Of a stretch of 64,000 nt of DNA, positions 28,159 through 37,932 are shown piece after piece. A model generated the notes under the pieces. It was given only the letters and a program-made list of their open reading frames with translations. It had not been told where the DNA came from and made no database searches. The stretch covers positions 51,725-115,724 of the forward strand of contig NZ_FWFJ01000009.1 in assembly GCF_900172365.1 (NCBI RefSeq), given 5' to 3'. The stretch comes from Roseovarius gaetbuli (GTDB lineage Bacteria; Pseudomonadota; Alphaproteobacteria; Rhodobacterales; Rhodobacteraceae). The position numbers and the translations under genes are program-made. Each line of letters starts with the position of its first letter. Position 1 is the first letter of the stretch.

Positions 28159-30414
28159 ATGGCAAAACAAAAACTGACCCGCGAAGAGGCACTTGCCTTT
28201 CACCTTGAGCCGACCCCCGGCAAGTTCGAGATTACCGCGACCGTTCCGATGACGACGCAGCGTGATCTTAGCCTTGCCTATTCGCCCGGCGTGGCGGTGC
28301 CCTGCGAGGAAATCGCAGAGCATCCCGAGCTTGCCTATGACTATACCAACAAGGGCAACCTTGTTGCGGTCATTTCGAACGGGACGGCGGTTCTTGGGCT
28401 TGGCAATCTTGGCGCGCTTGCATCCAAGCCGGTGATGGAAGGCAAGGCGGTTCTGTTCAAACGCTTTGCCGATGTGAATTCGATTGATATCGAACTTGAT
28501 ACCGAAGACCCCGAGGCCTTCATCAACGCGGTGAAACTGATGGGTCCGACATTTGGCGGCATTAACCTTGAAGACATCAAGGCGCCCGAATGTTTCATCA
28601 TCGAGCAGCAGCTTAAAGAAGTGATGGATATCCCGGTTTTCCACGATGATCAGCACGGCACCGCCGTGATTTGTGCCGCAGGTCTGATCAACGCGCTCTA
28701 CCTGTCGGGAAAGAAGATCGAGGATGTTCGCATCGTGCTTAACGGTGCGGGCGCGGCCGGGATCGCCTGTCTTGAACTGTTGAAATCCATGGGTGCAAAG
28801 CATGACAATTGCATCATGTGTGACACCAAGGGTGTGATCTATCAGGGGCGTACCGAGGGTATGAACCAATGGAAATCGGCCCATGCCGCCAGCACCTCGC
28901 TGCGCAGCCTTGATGAGGCGATGGCCGGGGCCGACGTCTTTCTTGGCGTGTCTGCCAAAGGGGCGGTAACACAGGATATGGTTGCCTCGATGGCCGACAA
29001 TCCGGTGATTTTCGCGATGGCGAATCCCGATCCAGAGATCACCCCGGAAGAGGCCCATGCCGTACGTCCCGATGCGATTGTTGCCACGGGCCGGTCTGAT
29101 TATCCCAATCAGGTGAATAACGTTCTGGGCTTTCCCTATCTGTTTCGCGGCGCACTTGATGTGCATGCGCGTGCGATCAATGATGAGATGAAGATCGCCT
29201 GCGCCGAGGCCCTGGCGCGGCTTGCGCGCGAAGATGTGCCGGACGAAGTTGCGATGGCCTATGGCCAAAAGCTTTCGTTCGGGCGCGATTACATCATTCC
29301 CACGCCGTTTGATCCGCGCCTTATCTACACAATCCCCCCGGCGGTGGCGCGCGCCGGAATGCAGACTGGAGCGGCGCGGCGCCCTATCGTTGATATGGAT
29401 GCCTATGAAGTCTCGCTGAAGTCGCGGATGGACCCGACCGCAAGCATCCTGCGTGGCATCAATGCCCGCGCTCGCAACGCTCAGGCGCGAATGATCTTCG
29501 CCGAAGGCGATGATCCCCGCGTCTTGCGCGCCGCAGTACAATACCAGCGGTCAGGTCTTGGCAAGGCTCTCGTGGTGGGTCGCGACAGTGATGTGAAAGA
29601 AAAGCTTGAGGCCGCAGGTCTTGGCGATGCGGTACGAGAGCTTGAGATCGTGAATGCCGCCAAGACCGATCGCTTGGACGAGTACAAAGAGTTTCTTTAC
29701 AAGCGGTTGCAGCGCAAGGGGTTTGACCGGCACGACATTCACCGCCTCGCCGCGCGCGACCGGCATGTGTTCTCGGCCTTGATGCTTGCGCATGGGCACG
29801 GCGATGGCCTTGTGACCGGGGCAACGCGGAAATCGGCGCATGTGCTTGAGCTGATCAACCACGTTTTCGATGCCGATGCCCATCATGGCGCGGCTGGGGT
29901 GACGGCGCTTTTGCACAAGGGGCGGATCGTTCTGATTGCCGATACGCTTGTGCATGAATGGCCTGATGAAGAGGACCTTGCCAATATCGCCACACGTGCC
30001 GCCGGGGTGGCGCGTCATCTTGGGCTTGAGCCACGCGTTGCCTTCGTCAGCTTTTCGACATTCGGCTATCCGCGCTCTGAGCGGGCCGAGAAAATGCACC
30101 GTGCCCCCAAGGTCCTTGAAGCGCGCGGCGTGGATTTCGAGTTTGAAGGTGAGATGACCGTTGATGTTGCGCTTAACCCTGCCGCGCAAGAGAATTACCC
30201 GTTTCAGCGGCTGACCGGGCCTGCGAATATTCTTGTCGTGCCGGCGCGCCATTCGGCGTCAATTTCTGTCAAGCTGATGCAGGAAATGGCTGGGGCCACG
30301 GTCATCGGGCCGATTCTGTCGGGTGTGGATCAGTCGATCCAGATTTGTTCGTCGAACTTTACGTCGAATGATATTCTGAACATGGCGGTTCTGGCGGCGT
30401 GTAAGGTGGGCTAG
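28159..30414 (+). CDS. maeB: NADP-dependent malic enzyme, MaeB type with C-terminal phosphotransacetylase-like domain
   Basis: This enzyme decarboxylates malate to pyruvate with NADP reduction. It has 751 residues in two parts. The malic enzyme domain (about 1-430) has LAYSPGVAVPCEEI, VFHDDQHGTAVI and the Rossmann motif LNGAGAAGIACLELL. The PTA-like domain (about 440-751) has FAEGDDPRVLRAA and KLMQEMAGATVIGPILSG. In this family the PTA domain binds acetyl-CoA as an allosteric inhibitor rather than acting as an enzyme. It is a single gene divergent from mutS. Confidence 0.95.
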   Translation: MAKQKLTREEALAFHLEPTPGKFEITATVPMTTQRDLSLAYSPGVAVPCEEIAEHPELAYDYTNKGNLVAVISNGTAVLGLGNLGALASKPVMEGKAVLFKRFADVNSIDIELDTEDPEAFINAVKLMGPTFGGINLEDIKAPECFIIEQQLKEVMDIPVFHDDQHGTAVICAAGLINALYLSGKKIEDVRIVLNGAGAAGIACLELLKSMGAKHDNCIMCDTKGVIYQGRTEGMNQWKSAHAASTSLRSLDEAMAGADVFLGVSAKGAVTQDMVASMADNPVIFAMANPDPEITPEEAHAVRPDAIVATGRSDYPNQVNNVLGFPYLFRGALDVHARAINDEMKIACAEALARLAREDVPDEVAMAYGQKLSFGRDYIIPTPFDPRLIYTIPPAVARAGMQTGAARRPIVDMDAYEVSLKSRMDPTASILRGINARARNAQARMIFAEGDDPRVLRAAVQYQRSGLGKALVVGRDSDVKEKLEAAGLGDAVRELEIVNAAKTDRLDEYKEFLYKRLQRKGFDRHDIHRLAARDRHVFSALMLAHGHGDGLVTGATRKSAHVLELINHVFDADAHHGAAGVTALLHKGRIVLIADTLVHEWPDEEDLANIATRAAGVARHLGLEPRVAFVSFSTFGYPRSERAEKMHRAPKVLEARGVDFEFEGEMTVDVALNPAAQENYPFQRLTGPANILVVPARHSASISVKLMQEMAGATVIGPILSGVDQSIQICSSNFTSNDILNMAVLAACKVG

Positions 30415-30444
30415 GCGCGGCACCTTTGGCAGGCGTTGGAGTGT

Positions 30445-30467
30445 GAGTATTTGCGGAACGATGAAAC
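30445..30467 (+). repeat. Copy A of a short repeated 5'-leader motif
   Basis: GAGTATTT, two variable bases, then GGAACGATGAAA. The same 22-nt pattern with only the two variable bases changed occurs at 54873-54894 before polA. Here it ends 12 nt before the kinase start codon. Confidence 0.6.
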
Positions 30468-30478
30468 AGGGGATGAGA

Positions 30479-31336
30479 ATGATCTTTAACCTTGGCTCGA
30501 TCAACGCCGACCATATTTATCGCCTGCCTCATTTGCCCGCCCCGGGCGAAACCCTTGCCGCGGATAACTATCACCGCACGCTTGGCGGAAAGGGCGCCAA
30601 TCAATCCGTGGCCGCCGCGCGGGCGGGACAGCGGGTTTGTCATATCGGGGCTGTCGGGCCTGATGGCGATTGGATGGTCGATCTGCTTGAGGGATACGGC
30701 GTTGGGGTTGGCCATGTTGCGCGGTCCGATACGCCGTCTGGTCATGCGGTTGTTTGCGTCGATGACGCGGGTGAGAATGCAATTGTCATTTTTCCTGGGG
30801 CCAATCGCGCGCTTGAGATTGCTGATGTGACATCGGCGCTGGGCGGGGCATCGCCGGGTGATTGGCTGATGATGCAGAATGAAACGAATTTGCAGGTCGA
30901 AACCGCGCGTCTGGCGCAGGCATCTGGGATGAAGCTTGCCTATTCCGCCGCGCCCTTTGATGCCAATGTGGTGCGCGAGATATTGCCTTTTGTGACGCTT
31001 TTGATGCTGAATCAAGTCGAGGAGCGCCAGCTTGAGCAGGAAATGGGCGAGATTGATGTGCCGCAGCTTTTGATCACCCGTGGCGCCGATGGTGCCGAGT
31101 GGCGGGACAATGCATCGGGCGAGGTCGTCTTTTGCCCGGCCTTTCCGGTCACGCCGGTTGACACCACAGGTGCGGGCGACACTTTTGCCGGCTATTTTAT
31201 GGCGTCGCTTGCGCAGGGCCTATTGCCGAATGCGGCGCTCCGGCGGGCCTCGGCGGCGGCGGCGCTTCAGGTGCAAAGGCCGGGCACTGCCGAGGCGATC
31301 CCGACAGGCGCCGAAACCGCCGCATTTCTTGCCTAG
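30479..31336 (+). CDS. rbsK: Ribokinase-like PfkB-family sugar kinase
   Basis: This is a probable ribokinase, phosphorylating ribose or a related sugar or nucleoside. About 285 residues from the ATG at 30479 (MIFNLGSINADH); longer in-frame starts lack family similarity. PfkB signature 1 GGKGANQSVAAARAG is near 38-52, and signature 2 with the catalytic Asp, DTTGAGDTFAGYF, near 228. There is no ribose transporter or regulator nearby, so substrate is uncertain. It is convergent with msrA with overlapping stops. Confidence 0.8.
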   Translation: MIFNLGSINADHIYRLPHLPAPGETLAADNYHRTLGGKGANQSVAAARAGQRVCHIGAVGPDGDWMVDLLEGYGVGVGHVARSDTPSGHAVVCVDDAGENAIVIFPGANRALEIADVTSALGGASPGDWLMMQNETNLQVETARLAQASGMKLAYSAAPFDANVVREILPFVTLLMLNQVEERQLEQEMGEIDVPQLLITRGADGAEWRDNASGEVVFCPAFPVTPVDTTGAGDTFAGYFMASLAQGLLPNAALRRASAAAALQVQRPGTAEAIPTGAETAAFLA

Positions 31337-32001
31337 GATTGTCCGGCAAAGGGCGCGTCATTCCCCCAAAGCGCGCGTACGCGAGCGTCGCGACCGCAGG
31401 CTTCGCGATAGAGTTTGTAGGCTTTTGCCTTGGTACGCGGCCCAAACCGTGTGATGACCAGAGCGTTCCCTTTGTAATAATCCTGATGGCTGCTATCGGC
31501 GGGATAGAAGGTTTCAAGCGGAAGAACCGGCGTTACGACCTTGTGCGATAGCGCATCTTGCGCAGCCGTTTTTGCTGCCTCGGCAAGTTGCTTTTCCGCT
31601 GAATCAGAGACGAAAACCGCGGTGCGATAGCTTGCGCCGCGATCACAGAACTGCCCGCCCGCATCGGTTGGATCAACCGAGCGGAAAAACAGGTGCAGCA
31701 GCGATGCTCGTGAAACCTTATCCGGATCGAAGGTAATTCTTACGGCTTCTAGGTGTCCAGTATTGCCCCTGGTCACCTCTTTGTAGGTCGGGTTTTCGGT
31801 TTTTCCGCCGGTAAAGCCCGATACTGCCTCGATGACGCCGGGGACTTTCTCAAAATCGGCCTCGACGCACCAGAAGCAACCGCCAGCGACAACCAGATCT
31901 TGCGGTTCGCTCGCCTGTGCGCGCCTTGCATCAACGCACAAGCCGACAGCGATCAGTAATGCCAGCACCGCCGCCTTAATCTCTCGTTTTTGCAGTATCA
32001 T
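31333..32001 (-). CDS. msrA: Peptide methionine-S-sulfoxide reductase MsrA, exported form
   Basis: MsrA repairs methionine-S-sulfoxide in proteins. It has 222 residues. The first 30 residues form a signal peptide (basic start, LALLIAVGLCVDARRAQA), so this is a periplasmic MsrA rather than a cytoplasmic one. The catalytic site GGCFWC is at 40-45 with Cys42 the nucleophile; the GHLEAVRITFDP and FFRSVDPTDAGGQFCDRGASYRTA regions are typical. No msrB is nearby. GGAGG lies before the ATG. Confidence 0.93.
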   Translation of the reverse strand: MILQKREIKAAVLALLIAVGLCVDARRAQASEPQDLVVAGGCFWCVEADFEKVPGVIEAVSGFTGGKTENPTYKEVTRGNTGHLEAVRITFDPDKVSRASLLHLFFRSVDPTDAGGQFCDRGASYRTAVFVSDSAEKQLAEAAKTAAQDALSHKVVTPVLPLETFYPADSSHQDYYKGNALVITRFGPRTKAKAYKLYREACGRDARVRALWGNDAPFAGQS

Positions 32002-32149
32002 AGCCCTGCCCTCCTTGGATGTGGTGATCCTGCACCAAATGAACGATCACACCAAGATACGTCCCCGTGAGGTCACGCGCAGTTGAGCAATATTTCGCCC
32101 TTGGCATGCGGAGGGCCGCTCACTAGGCTTGCCGAAAACGGGGGATATC

Positions 32150-33058
32150 ATGAGCGAGCACCAGACCACACATCAGGCCGAAGAAGACGCGCGCAACGAG
32201 CAGATCAAAATCTGGTTGAACGGTCGGATTGTGCCCAAGGCAGAGGCGCTTGTCAGTGTTTATGATAGTGGCTTCATGCTTGGCGATGGCGTCTGGGAAG
32301 GGCTTCGGCTTTATAACGGAACATGGGCCTTTGTGGAGGAGCATCTGGATCGCCTTTTCGAGGCGGCGAAAGCGATTGACCTTGATATTGGTATGACCCA
32401 AAAAGAGGTGTTTCAGGCCATTATAGACACACAATCGGCCAATGACATGACCACTGATGCGCATGCGCGCCTTATGGTGACGCGCGGCGTGAAGACCCGA
32501 CCGTTTCAGCATCCGTCGCTAAGCCGTCAGGGGCCGACCGTGACCATAATCATGGAGCATTCCAAGCCCAAGATTGCCCGCCCGATCCGCCTTGCGACCG
32601 TGCCGCATATTCGCGGATTGCCGATGACGCAGGACCCCAAGTTGAATTCGCATTCCAAGCTGAATTGCATCCTTGCCTGCATCGCTGCGGAAAAGGCAGG
32701 GGCCGATGAGGCGCTCATGCTTGATCTGCATGGTTTTGTAAACACGACCAACGCCTGTAACTTTTTCATCATCCGCAAGGGCGCGGTTTGGACGAGCACC
32801 GGGGATTACTGCATGAATGGCATCACCCGGCAAAAGGTTATTGACCTATGCCGTGCCAACGACATCCCGGTTTACGAGCGGAATTATTCGCTGGTCGATA
32901 CCTATGGCGCGGATGAAGCGTTTTTGACCGGTACCTTTGGGGCACAAACCCCGGTGGGCGAGGTTGATGGCCGGGTGATTGGCGATGGCGCGCAAGGGCC
33001 GGTGACCACCCGCATTCAAGAGCTTTACAAGGCTCTGATTCAGCGTGAAACGGCTTAA
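32150..33058 (+). CDS. Class IV PLP aminotransferase (D-amino acid / branched-chain aminotransferase-like)
   Basis: This is a fold type IV transaminase of 302 residues, related to D-alanine and branched-chain aminotransferases. VSVYDSGFMLGDGVWEGLRLYNG near 35-57 is the N-terminal signature. The PLP lysine lies in NSHSKLN near 170, and LMLDLHGFVNTTNACNFFIIRKG near 190-212 is the second signature. The ATG at 32150 follows GGGGGATATC; a longer frame exists upstream. A sulfotransferase-like gene lies 0.8 kb downstream (33836), and these two families are found as neighbours or fusions elsewhere. Natural substrate unknown. Confidence 0.8.
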   Translation: MSEHQTTHQAEEDARNEQIKIWLNGRIVPKAEALVSVYDSGFMLGDGVWEGLRLYNGTWAFVEEHLDRLFEAAKAIDLDIGMTQKEVFQAIIDTQSANDMTTDAHARLMVTRGVKTRPFQHPSLSRQGPTVTIIMEHSKPKIARPIRLATVPHIRGLPMTQDPKLNSHSKLNCILACIAAEKAGADEALMLDLHGFVNTTNACNFFIIRKGAVWTSTGDYCMNGITRQKVIDLCRANDIPVYERNYSLVDTYGADEAFLTGTFGAQTPVGEVDGRVIGDGAQGPVTTRIQELYKALIQRETA

Positions 33059-33693
33059 ACTGGCATAAGACGCAGGGCCTTTTCCCGTGCGGGGCAAACC
33101 CCTTTCAGCCCGCCCTGAACCTCTGCATCGGCCAAAAGCGTGATATCATAGTGGGCGCCGTAGCGATCCTCTACCTCGGATTGAGAAAGGGAAAACGGCG
33201 GGCCATTCATGACCGATTGGTCGTATTCAAAGGTCACGAGCAACTGAGGCGCGCGTTGCGTGACAGTTGCGATATGACTGGTATAGCGACCGCGCATTTC
33301 TTCGGGCAGAGCAACCAGAGCGGCGCGGTCGAACGCGGCATCAACCGGTCCAAGCACCTCGGCTGTCAGATCGAAGATATCGCCGACAAGGATATCAATA
33401 CCCTCTGCGGCATAGCGTTTTAACGGACCTGTCTGCATCACCTTGGGCACGAGGGGCAGTTCGTCAAAAAGCTGTTGCACCGCGATTTCGCTAAGTTCGG
33501 CGCCGACGACGCGATATCCTTTGGCTAAAAGCCAGGCAATGTCGCGGGTCTTGCCGCAAAGCGGCAGGAATACCCGCGATCCCGGCGCAACAGACAGGGC
33601 ATCCAAATGCGCGGCCAGCATCCGGTTCACCTCACCTTCGTGAAACCCGATCTGCGCATTTTCCCACCGCTCATGCCAGAAATCCGCTTCCAT
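33055..33693 (-). CDS. tpm: Thiopurine S-methyltransferase family protein
   Basis: This is a SAM-dependent methyltransferase of 212 residues. In bacteria, Tpm methylates thiopurines and can volatilise selenium and tellurium compounds. The N-terminal DFWHERWENAQIGFHEGEVN and SRVFLPLCGKTRDIAWLLAKGYRVVGAELS are the family hallmarks, with the SAM loop LPLCGKT near 42-48. It is convergent with the aminotransferase, overlapping by 4 nt. Confidence 0.92.
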   Translation of the reverse strand: MEADFWHERWENAQIGFHEGEVNRMLAAHLDALSVAPGSRVFLPLCGKTRDIAWLLAKGYRVVGAELSEIAVQQLFDELPLVPKVMQTGPLKRYAAEGIDILVGDIFDLTAEVLGPVDAAFDRAALVALPEEMRGRYTSHIATVTQRAPQLLVTFEYDQSVMNGPPFSLSQSEVEDRYGAHYDITLLADAEVQGGLKGVCPAREKALRLMPV

Positions 33694-33835
33694 ATCCTGC
33701 CCTTACCTCTTTTGTTGCATCCGCGATTCGACGATTCTAGACTCATGGTGGTAGCAAAGGGCGTGGGCAGGCAATCATGAATTTTCGTCAAACCGTTATG
33801 CGTCGCGATATCGCTCTGGCCGGGCGGGCCTAGAG

Positions 33836-34555
33836 ATGCGGATCGCAATGTGGTCCGGGCCTCGCAACCTTAGCACGGCGATGATGTATAGCTTTGGCGC
33901 ACGCGCCGATTGCGCTGTGGTGGACGAGCCATTTTATGCCGCCTATCTTATGAAAACCGGGTTTGATCATCCCATGCGAGACGAGATTATCGCGACGCAG
34001 CCGACCGATCCGGCCAAGGTGATCGACACCCTTTTGGGGCCGATCCCCGACGGCAAGGCGCATTTTTATCAAAAGCACATGTCGCAACATATGATCGAGG
34101 GTGTGCCGCGCGATTGGGTGCACCGGGTGGCTAATGTGTTCCTGATCCGCCATCCGGCGCGGGTCGCGGCAAGTTTTTCCGCGAAGTACGACAACCCGAC
34201 CCTGGCCGACATCGGCTTTGTCCAGCAGGCAGAGCTTTACGATCAGCTTGTCGCGGCGGGGGCCCGTCCGGTTGTGGTTGATTCCGCCGATATCCGGCGT
34301 GATCCCGAGACGATGTTGAAACGGCTTTGCGCCGCCATTGGCCTTGCCTGGGATCCGGCGATGCTAAGCTGGGCGGCGGGAGGGCATCCCGATGACGGGC
34401 TCTGGGCCGCGCATTGGTACGAGGCGGTGCATCAATCGACCGGGTTTGCCCCGGCTGAGGGAGCATTACCCGATCTAGATGGCCCGCGCGCGGCATTGGC
34501 AGAGGCGGCGATGCCCGCCTATGAACACCTGCGCGCGGTGGCGCTTAGCCTTTAA
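33836..34555 (+). CDS. Sulfotransferase-like P-loop protein
   Basis: This protein has 239 residues. [15 protein letters not shown] at residues 6-20 resembles the PAPS-binding 5'-phosphosulfate loop, and [18 protein letters not shown] near 101-118 the 3'-phosphate motif. Genes of this type are often annotated in databases as sulfotransferase-like or, wrongly, as branched-chain aminotransferase because plants and algae have fused versions with a class IV aminotransferase. The unfused aminotransferase lies upstream at 32150. The real reaction is unknown. The 3' end overlaps argG by 11 nt. Confidence 0.65.
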   Translation: MRIAMWSGPRNLSTAMMYSFGARADCAVVDEPFYAAYLMKTGFDHPMRDEIIATQPTDPAKVIDTLLGPIPDGKAHFYQKHMSQHMIEGVPRDWVHRVANVFLIRHPARVAASFSAKYDNPTLADIGFVQQAELYDQLVAAGARPVVVDSADIRRDPETMLKRLCAAIGLAWDPAMLSWAAGGHPDDGLWAAHWYEAVHQSTGFAPAEGALPDLDGPRAALAEAAMPAYEHLRAVALSL

Positions 34556-35771
34556 GACGCCGATTGCGCGCCGCCAGAAGTTTGAGGCGCAGCGCGTTAA
34601 GCTGAATGAAACCAGCCGCGTCTTTTTGATCGTAGGCGCCTGCATCATCCTCGAACGTCACGTGGGCCTCGGAATAAAGGCTGTGGTCTGACCAGCGGCC
34701 AACGGTCGTCGCCGCACCTTTATAAAGCTTGAGACGCACTGTGCCGGTCACATGCTCCTGGCTTTTGTCGATGGCGGCCTGAAGCATCTCGCGCTCGGGG
34801 CTGAACCAGAAGCCGTTATAGATAAGCTCTGCGTACCGCGGCATTAGCGAATCCTTGAGATGACCCGCGCCGCTATCAAGGGTGATCTGCTCAATGCCGC
34901 GATGCGCCTCAAGCAAGACGGTGCCGCCGGGGGTTTCATAGATCCCGCGCGATTTCATGCCGACAAAGCGGTTTTCCACGAAATCAAGCCGCCCAATGCC
35001 GTGCTTGCCGCCATATTCGTTCAACTTGGTCAGGATCGTCGCCGGGCTCATCGCCTCGCCATTGATCGCGACGGCGTCACCTTTTTCAAAGCTGACCTCG
35101 ATGAACTCGGGCGTGTTGGGCGCGTCTTCGGGGCTAACGGTGCGCTGATAGACGTAGTCGGGCGCGGCCTCTGCCGGGTCTTCAAGAACCTTGCCCTCGG
35201 ATGAGGTATGCAACAGGTTCGCATCAACCGAGAACGGCGCTTCGCCGCGTTTGTCCTTGGCGATCGGAATCTGGTTTTGCTCGGCAAAAGCCAAAAGCTT
35301 GGTCCGGCTGCTCAGATCCCATTCGCGCCAGGGCGCAATCACCTTGATATCGGGGTTGAGGGCATAGGCCGCCAGTTCAAACCGCACCTGATCGTTGCCC
35401 TTGCCGGTTGCCCCGTGTGCCACAGCATCGGCGCCTGTTTCGGCAGCAATTTCGACAAGCCGCTTGGAAATCAGCGGCCGCGCAATCGAGGTGCCCAGAA
35501 GGTAAAGCCCCTCGTAAAGGGCGTTGGCGCGGAACATCGGAAAGACGAAATCGCGCACGAATTCTTCGCGGACGTCCTCGATATAGATGTTCTCGGGCTT
35601 GATCCCCATCAGCTCGGCTTTTTTGCGAGCCGGGTCAAGTTCTTCGCCCTGCCCCAAATCGGCGGTAAAGGTCACGACCTCACAGCCATATTCGGTTTGA
35701 AGCCACTTCAAAATGATCGAGGTATCAAGGCCGCCAGAATAGGCCAGGACAACTTTTTTGGGCGCAGACAT
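34545..35771 (-). CDS. argG: Argininosuccinate synthase
   Basis: ArgG joins citrulline and aspartate with ATP in arginine synthesis. It has 408 residues, the usual length. [18 protein letters not shown] near 8-25 is the ATP pyrophosphatase P-loop, and [15 protein letters not shown] near 119 and the [12 protein letters not shown] region are typical. It is a single gene transcribed leftward; argH is not in the window. No arginine operator could be seen by eye. Confidence 0.97.
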   Translation of the reverse strand: MSAPKKVVLAYSGGLDTSIILKWLQTEYGCEVVTFTADLGQGEELDPARKKAELMGIKPENIYIEDVREEFVRDFVFPMFRANALYEGLYLLGTSIARPLISKRLVEIAAETGADAVAHGATGKGNDQVRFELAAYALNPDIKVIAPWREWDLSSRTKLLAFAEQNQIPIAKDKRGEAPFSVDANLLHTSSEGKVLEDPAEAAPDYVYQRTVSPEDAPNTPEFIEVSFEKGDAVAINGEAMSPATILTKLNEYGGKHGIGRLDFVENRFVGMKSRGIYETPGGTVLLEAHRGIEQITLDSGAGHLKDSLMPRYAELIYNGFWFSPEREMLQAAIDKSQEHVTGTVRLKLYKGAATTVGRWSDHSLYSEAHVTFEDDAGAYDQKDAAGFIQLNALRLKLLAARNRRLKG

Positions 35772-35898
35772 TCACTTTCCCCTTGCGTCAAATCTGGCTG
35801 GCGGAGTAGCGGCTTTTTCCCCAATGGGCAAGTGGAGGTCGTTGACGGAACCCTATCACGTGTTATTGCGGTACATTAGTATTCTTAGAGGTGGGCCC

Positions 35899-36654
35899 AT
35901 GAAAGCCTGGACGATTTTTACCCATTCGTTGAAGATGATTTTTGGGAACTTGCCGCAGGTTATGAAGATCACGCTTGTTCCGGCACTGATCGGGTTTGCA
36001 TTTCTGATTGGTTTTATGGCGATCCTAGGCATTTCGGCTAATCAGTTCACGGTCCTTGAGAGCGGCCCTGGCGCCATCAGTACCGGAGCATTTTTAGGCG
36101 CCATCCTGCTTTTGCTGATCCTCCTCATGGTCGGGCTATGGCCCATCGTCGCATGGCATCGCTTTATCCTTTTGGCGGAATACCCCAAGGGCTGGATTCC
36201 GACTCTGCGGTTTGACCGTATCCTGTCCTATGCTGGTCATGCGATTTTGCTTGGGCTCGTGGCGTTTGCCCTCGTGTTGCCGATCGGCATGATTATGGGG
36301 GTTACGGCATCCGCTGCGCCAGTTGCGGGAACGGTCTTTGTGCTGCTGGTTGTCTTGGCAGTGAATGTCATCGTCTTTCGGCTGTCCCCGATTTTGCCGG
36401 CCGCCGCGATTGGCAGGCCGCTTCGGATGAAAGAGGCCTGGGAGGCGACCAAGGGCGCGGATGGAACGCTTCTTTTGCTGTTGATCATTCTGAGCGTTTT
36501 CCAGTTTATCCTGCAATTTGCCTAGGGCCTTGTCATGGTGATCCCCGTGATCGGGCTATTGATCATGCTCGTCGGCGTCCTGATTTCGGCGCTGATCAAT
36601 GTGAGCATCCTGACCACACTTTACGGTCATTTTGTCGAGGGTCGCGATCTCTGA
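35899..36654 (+). pseudogene. Multi-pass membrane protein interrupted by an in-frame TAG
   Basis: From the ATG at 35899 (ribosome site AGAGGTGGG) the frame encodes an integral membrane protein with about five hydrophobic segments and stops at TAG 36523-36525 after 208 residues. Reading straight on in the same frame gives 42 more codons (GLVMVIPVIG, then LLIMLVGVLISALINVSILTTLYGHFVEGRDL to TGA 36652-36654). That tail looks like one more membrane segment plus a conserved end and has no start of its own. The simplest reading is one gene of about 251 codons with a nonsense mutation; sequencing error or readthrough are alternatives. Function unknown. Confidence 0.7.
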
Positions 36655-36693
36655 CCCTTGTCAGGGCGGGATGATTGCGGCACTCAGGCGGGC

Positions 36694-37932
36694 ATGACTG
36701 ATTTCAGAACCAGGGCCCAGGCCGCCGAGGCCGCGATGCGCGAGGTGTTCGAACCGACACCGCTTCAGCGCAATGATCACCTGTCCGAGCGTTACCATGC
36801 CGAAATCCTGCTCAAGCGGGAAGACCTTTCGCCGGTGCGCTCTTACAAATTGCGCGGTGCGTTCAATGCGATGCGCAAGGTCTTGGCGCGTGACCCGGAA
36901 ACAACACAGTTTGTCTGTGCCAGTGCGGGCAATCACGCGCAGGGGGTGGCGTTCATGTGTCGCCATTTCGGGGTCAAGGGCGTGATTTTCATGCCGGTGA
37001 CAACGCCGCAGCAAAAGATCGGCAAGACCGAGAAGTTTGGCGGCGATGCGGTGGCGATCCGGCTTACCGGCGATTATTTCGATGACACGCTGCACGCCGC
37101 GCAGGCCTATTGTGCGCAAACCGGCGGGCATTTCCTGTCGCCGTTCGACGATGAGGATGTGATTGAGGGTCAGGCCTCGGTCGCGGTTGAAATCGAGGCC
37201 CAGCTTGAGGGTCTGCCCGATCATCTGATCATGCCGGTCGGTGGCGGCGGCCTTTCGGCGGGGGTTCGAAGCTATGTTGGGGATCGCTCCAGCCTGACCT
37301 TGGTGGAGCCGATGGGCGGCGCCTGTCTTGGGGCGGCGCTTGCGGCGGGCAAACCGGTGCGGCTCAATCACGTCGACAACTTTGCCGATGGGGCGGCTGT
37401 CGCCCAGATCGGGGCCAAGACCTTTGCCCGGCTGAGTGATTTTGATGCCGCGCATGCCCGCGTCATTGACGAGGATCGGCTGTGCACGACCATGCTTGAG
37501 ATGCTGAATATCGAGGGGATCGTTCTTGAACCTGCCGGCGCTCTTTCGGTGGATGTTCTCAAGGATATGGGGGATGCGATCCGGGGTAAAACGGTTGTCT
37601 GCGTGACCTCTGGTGGGAATTTTGATTTTGAACGCCTGCCTGAGGTCAAGGAACGTGCACAGCGGTTTTCGGGCGTCAAGAAGTACTTCATTCTTCGGAT
37701 GCCACAGCGCCCCGGCGCGTTGCGCGAGTTTCTTGAAATTCTTGGACCGGATGACGACATCGCACGGTTCGAATACCTCAAGAAATCGGCCCGTAACTTT
37801 GGCTCTGTCCTGATCGGGATTGAAACCAAGAACCCCGACAATTTTAAGCATTTCCTGCAAAAACTCGCGGCAGCCGGGTTTGATTATCGCGACATCACCA
37901 AGGATGAGGTTCTGTCCGAATTTTTGATCTAG
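36694..37932 (+). CDS. ilvA: Threonine ammonia-lyase (threonine dehydratase)
   Basis: IlvA deaminates threonine to 2-oxobutanoate, the first step towards isoleucine. It has 412 residues from the ATG at 36694. The PLP lysine is K52 in SYKLRGAF, and the Gly-rich VGGGGLSAGV near 185-194 binds the PLP phosphate. A single C-terminal ACT-like regulatory domain runs from about 330 (KKYFILRMPQRPGALREFLEIL). It lies directly after the broken membrane gene and is convergent with the Hpt gene (overlapping stops). Confidence 0.94.
   Translation: MTDFRTRAQAAEAAMREVFEPTPLQRNDHLSERYHAEILLKREDLSPVRSYKLRGAFNAMRKVLARDPETTQFVCASAGNHAQGVAFMCRHFGVKGVIFMPVTTPQQKIGKTEKFGGDAVAIRLTGDYFDDTLHAAQAYCAQTGGHFLSPFDDEDVIEGQASVAVEIEAQLEGLPDHLIMPVGGGGLSAGVRSYVGDRSSLTLVEPMGGACLGAALAAGKPVRLNHVDNFADGAAVAQIGAKTFARLSDFDAAHARVIDEDRLCTTMLEMLNIEGIVLEPAGALSVDVLKDMGDAIRGKTVVCVTSGGNFDFERLPEVKERAQRFSGVKKYFILRMPQRPGALREFLEILGPDDDIARFEYLKKSARNFGSVLIGIETKNPDNFKHFLQKLAAAGFDYRDITKDEVLSEFLI

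Noticed and set aside
28120..29541. 473-codon open frame antisense to maeB
   Set aside because: Rich in His and Arg from complementing normal codons; no motif or start signal.
36661..37860. 399-codon open frame antisense to ilvA
   Set aside because: A shadow of a GC-rich gene; the ilvA frame has all family motifs and this one has none.
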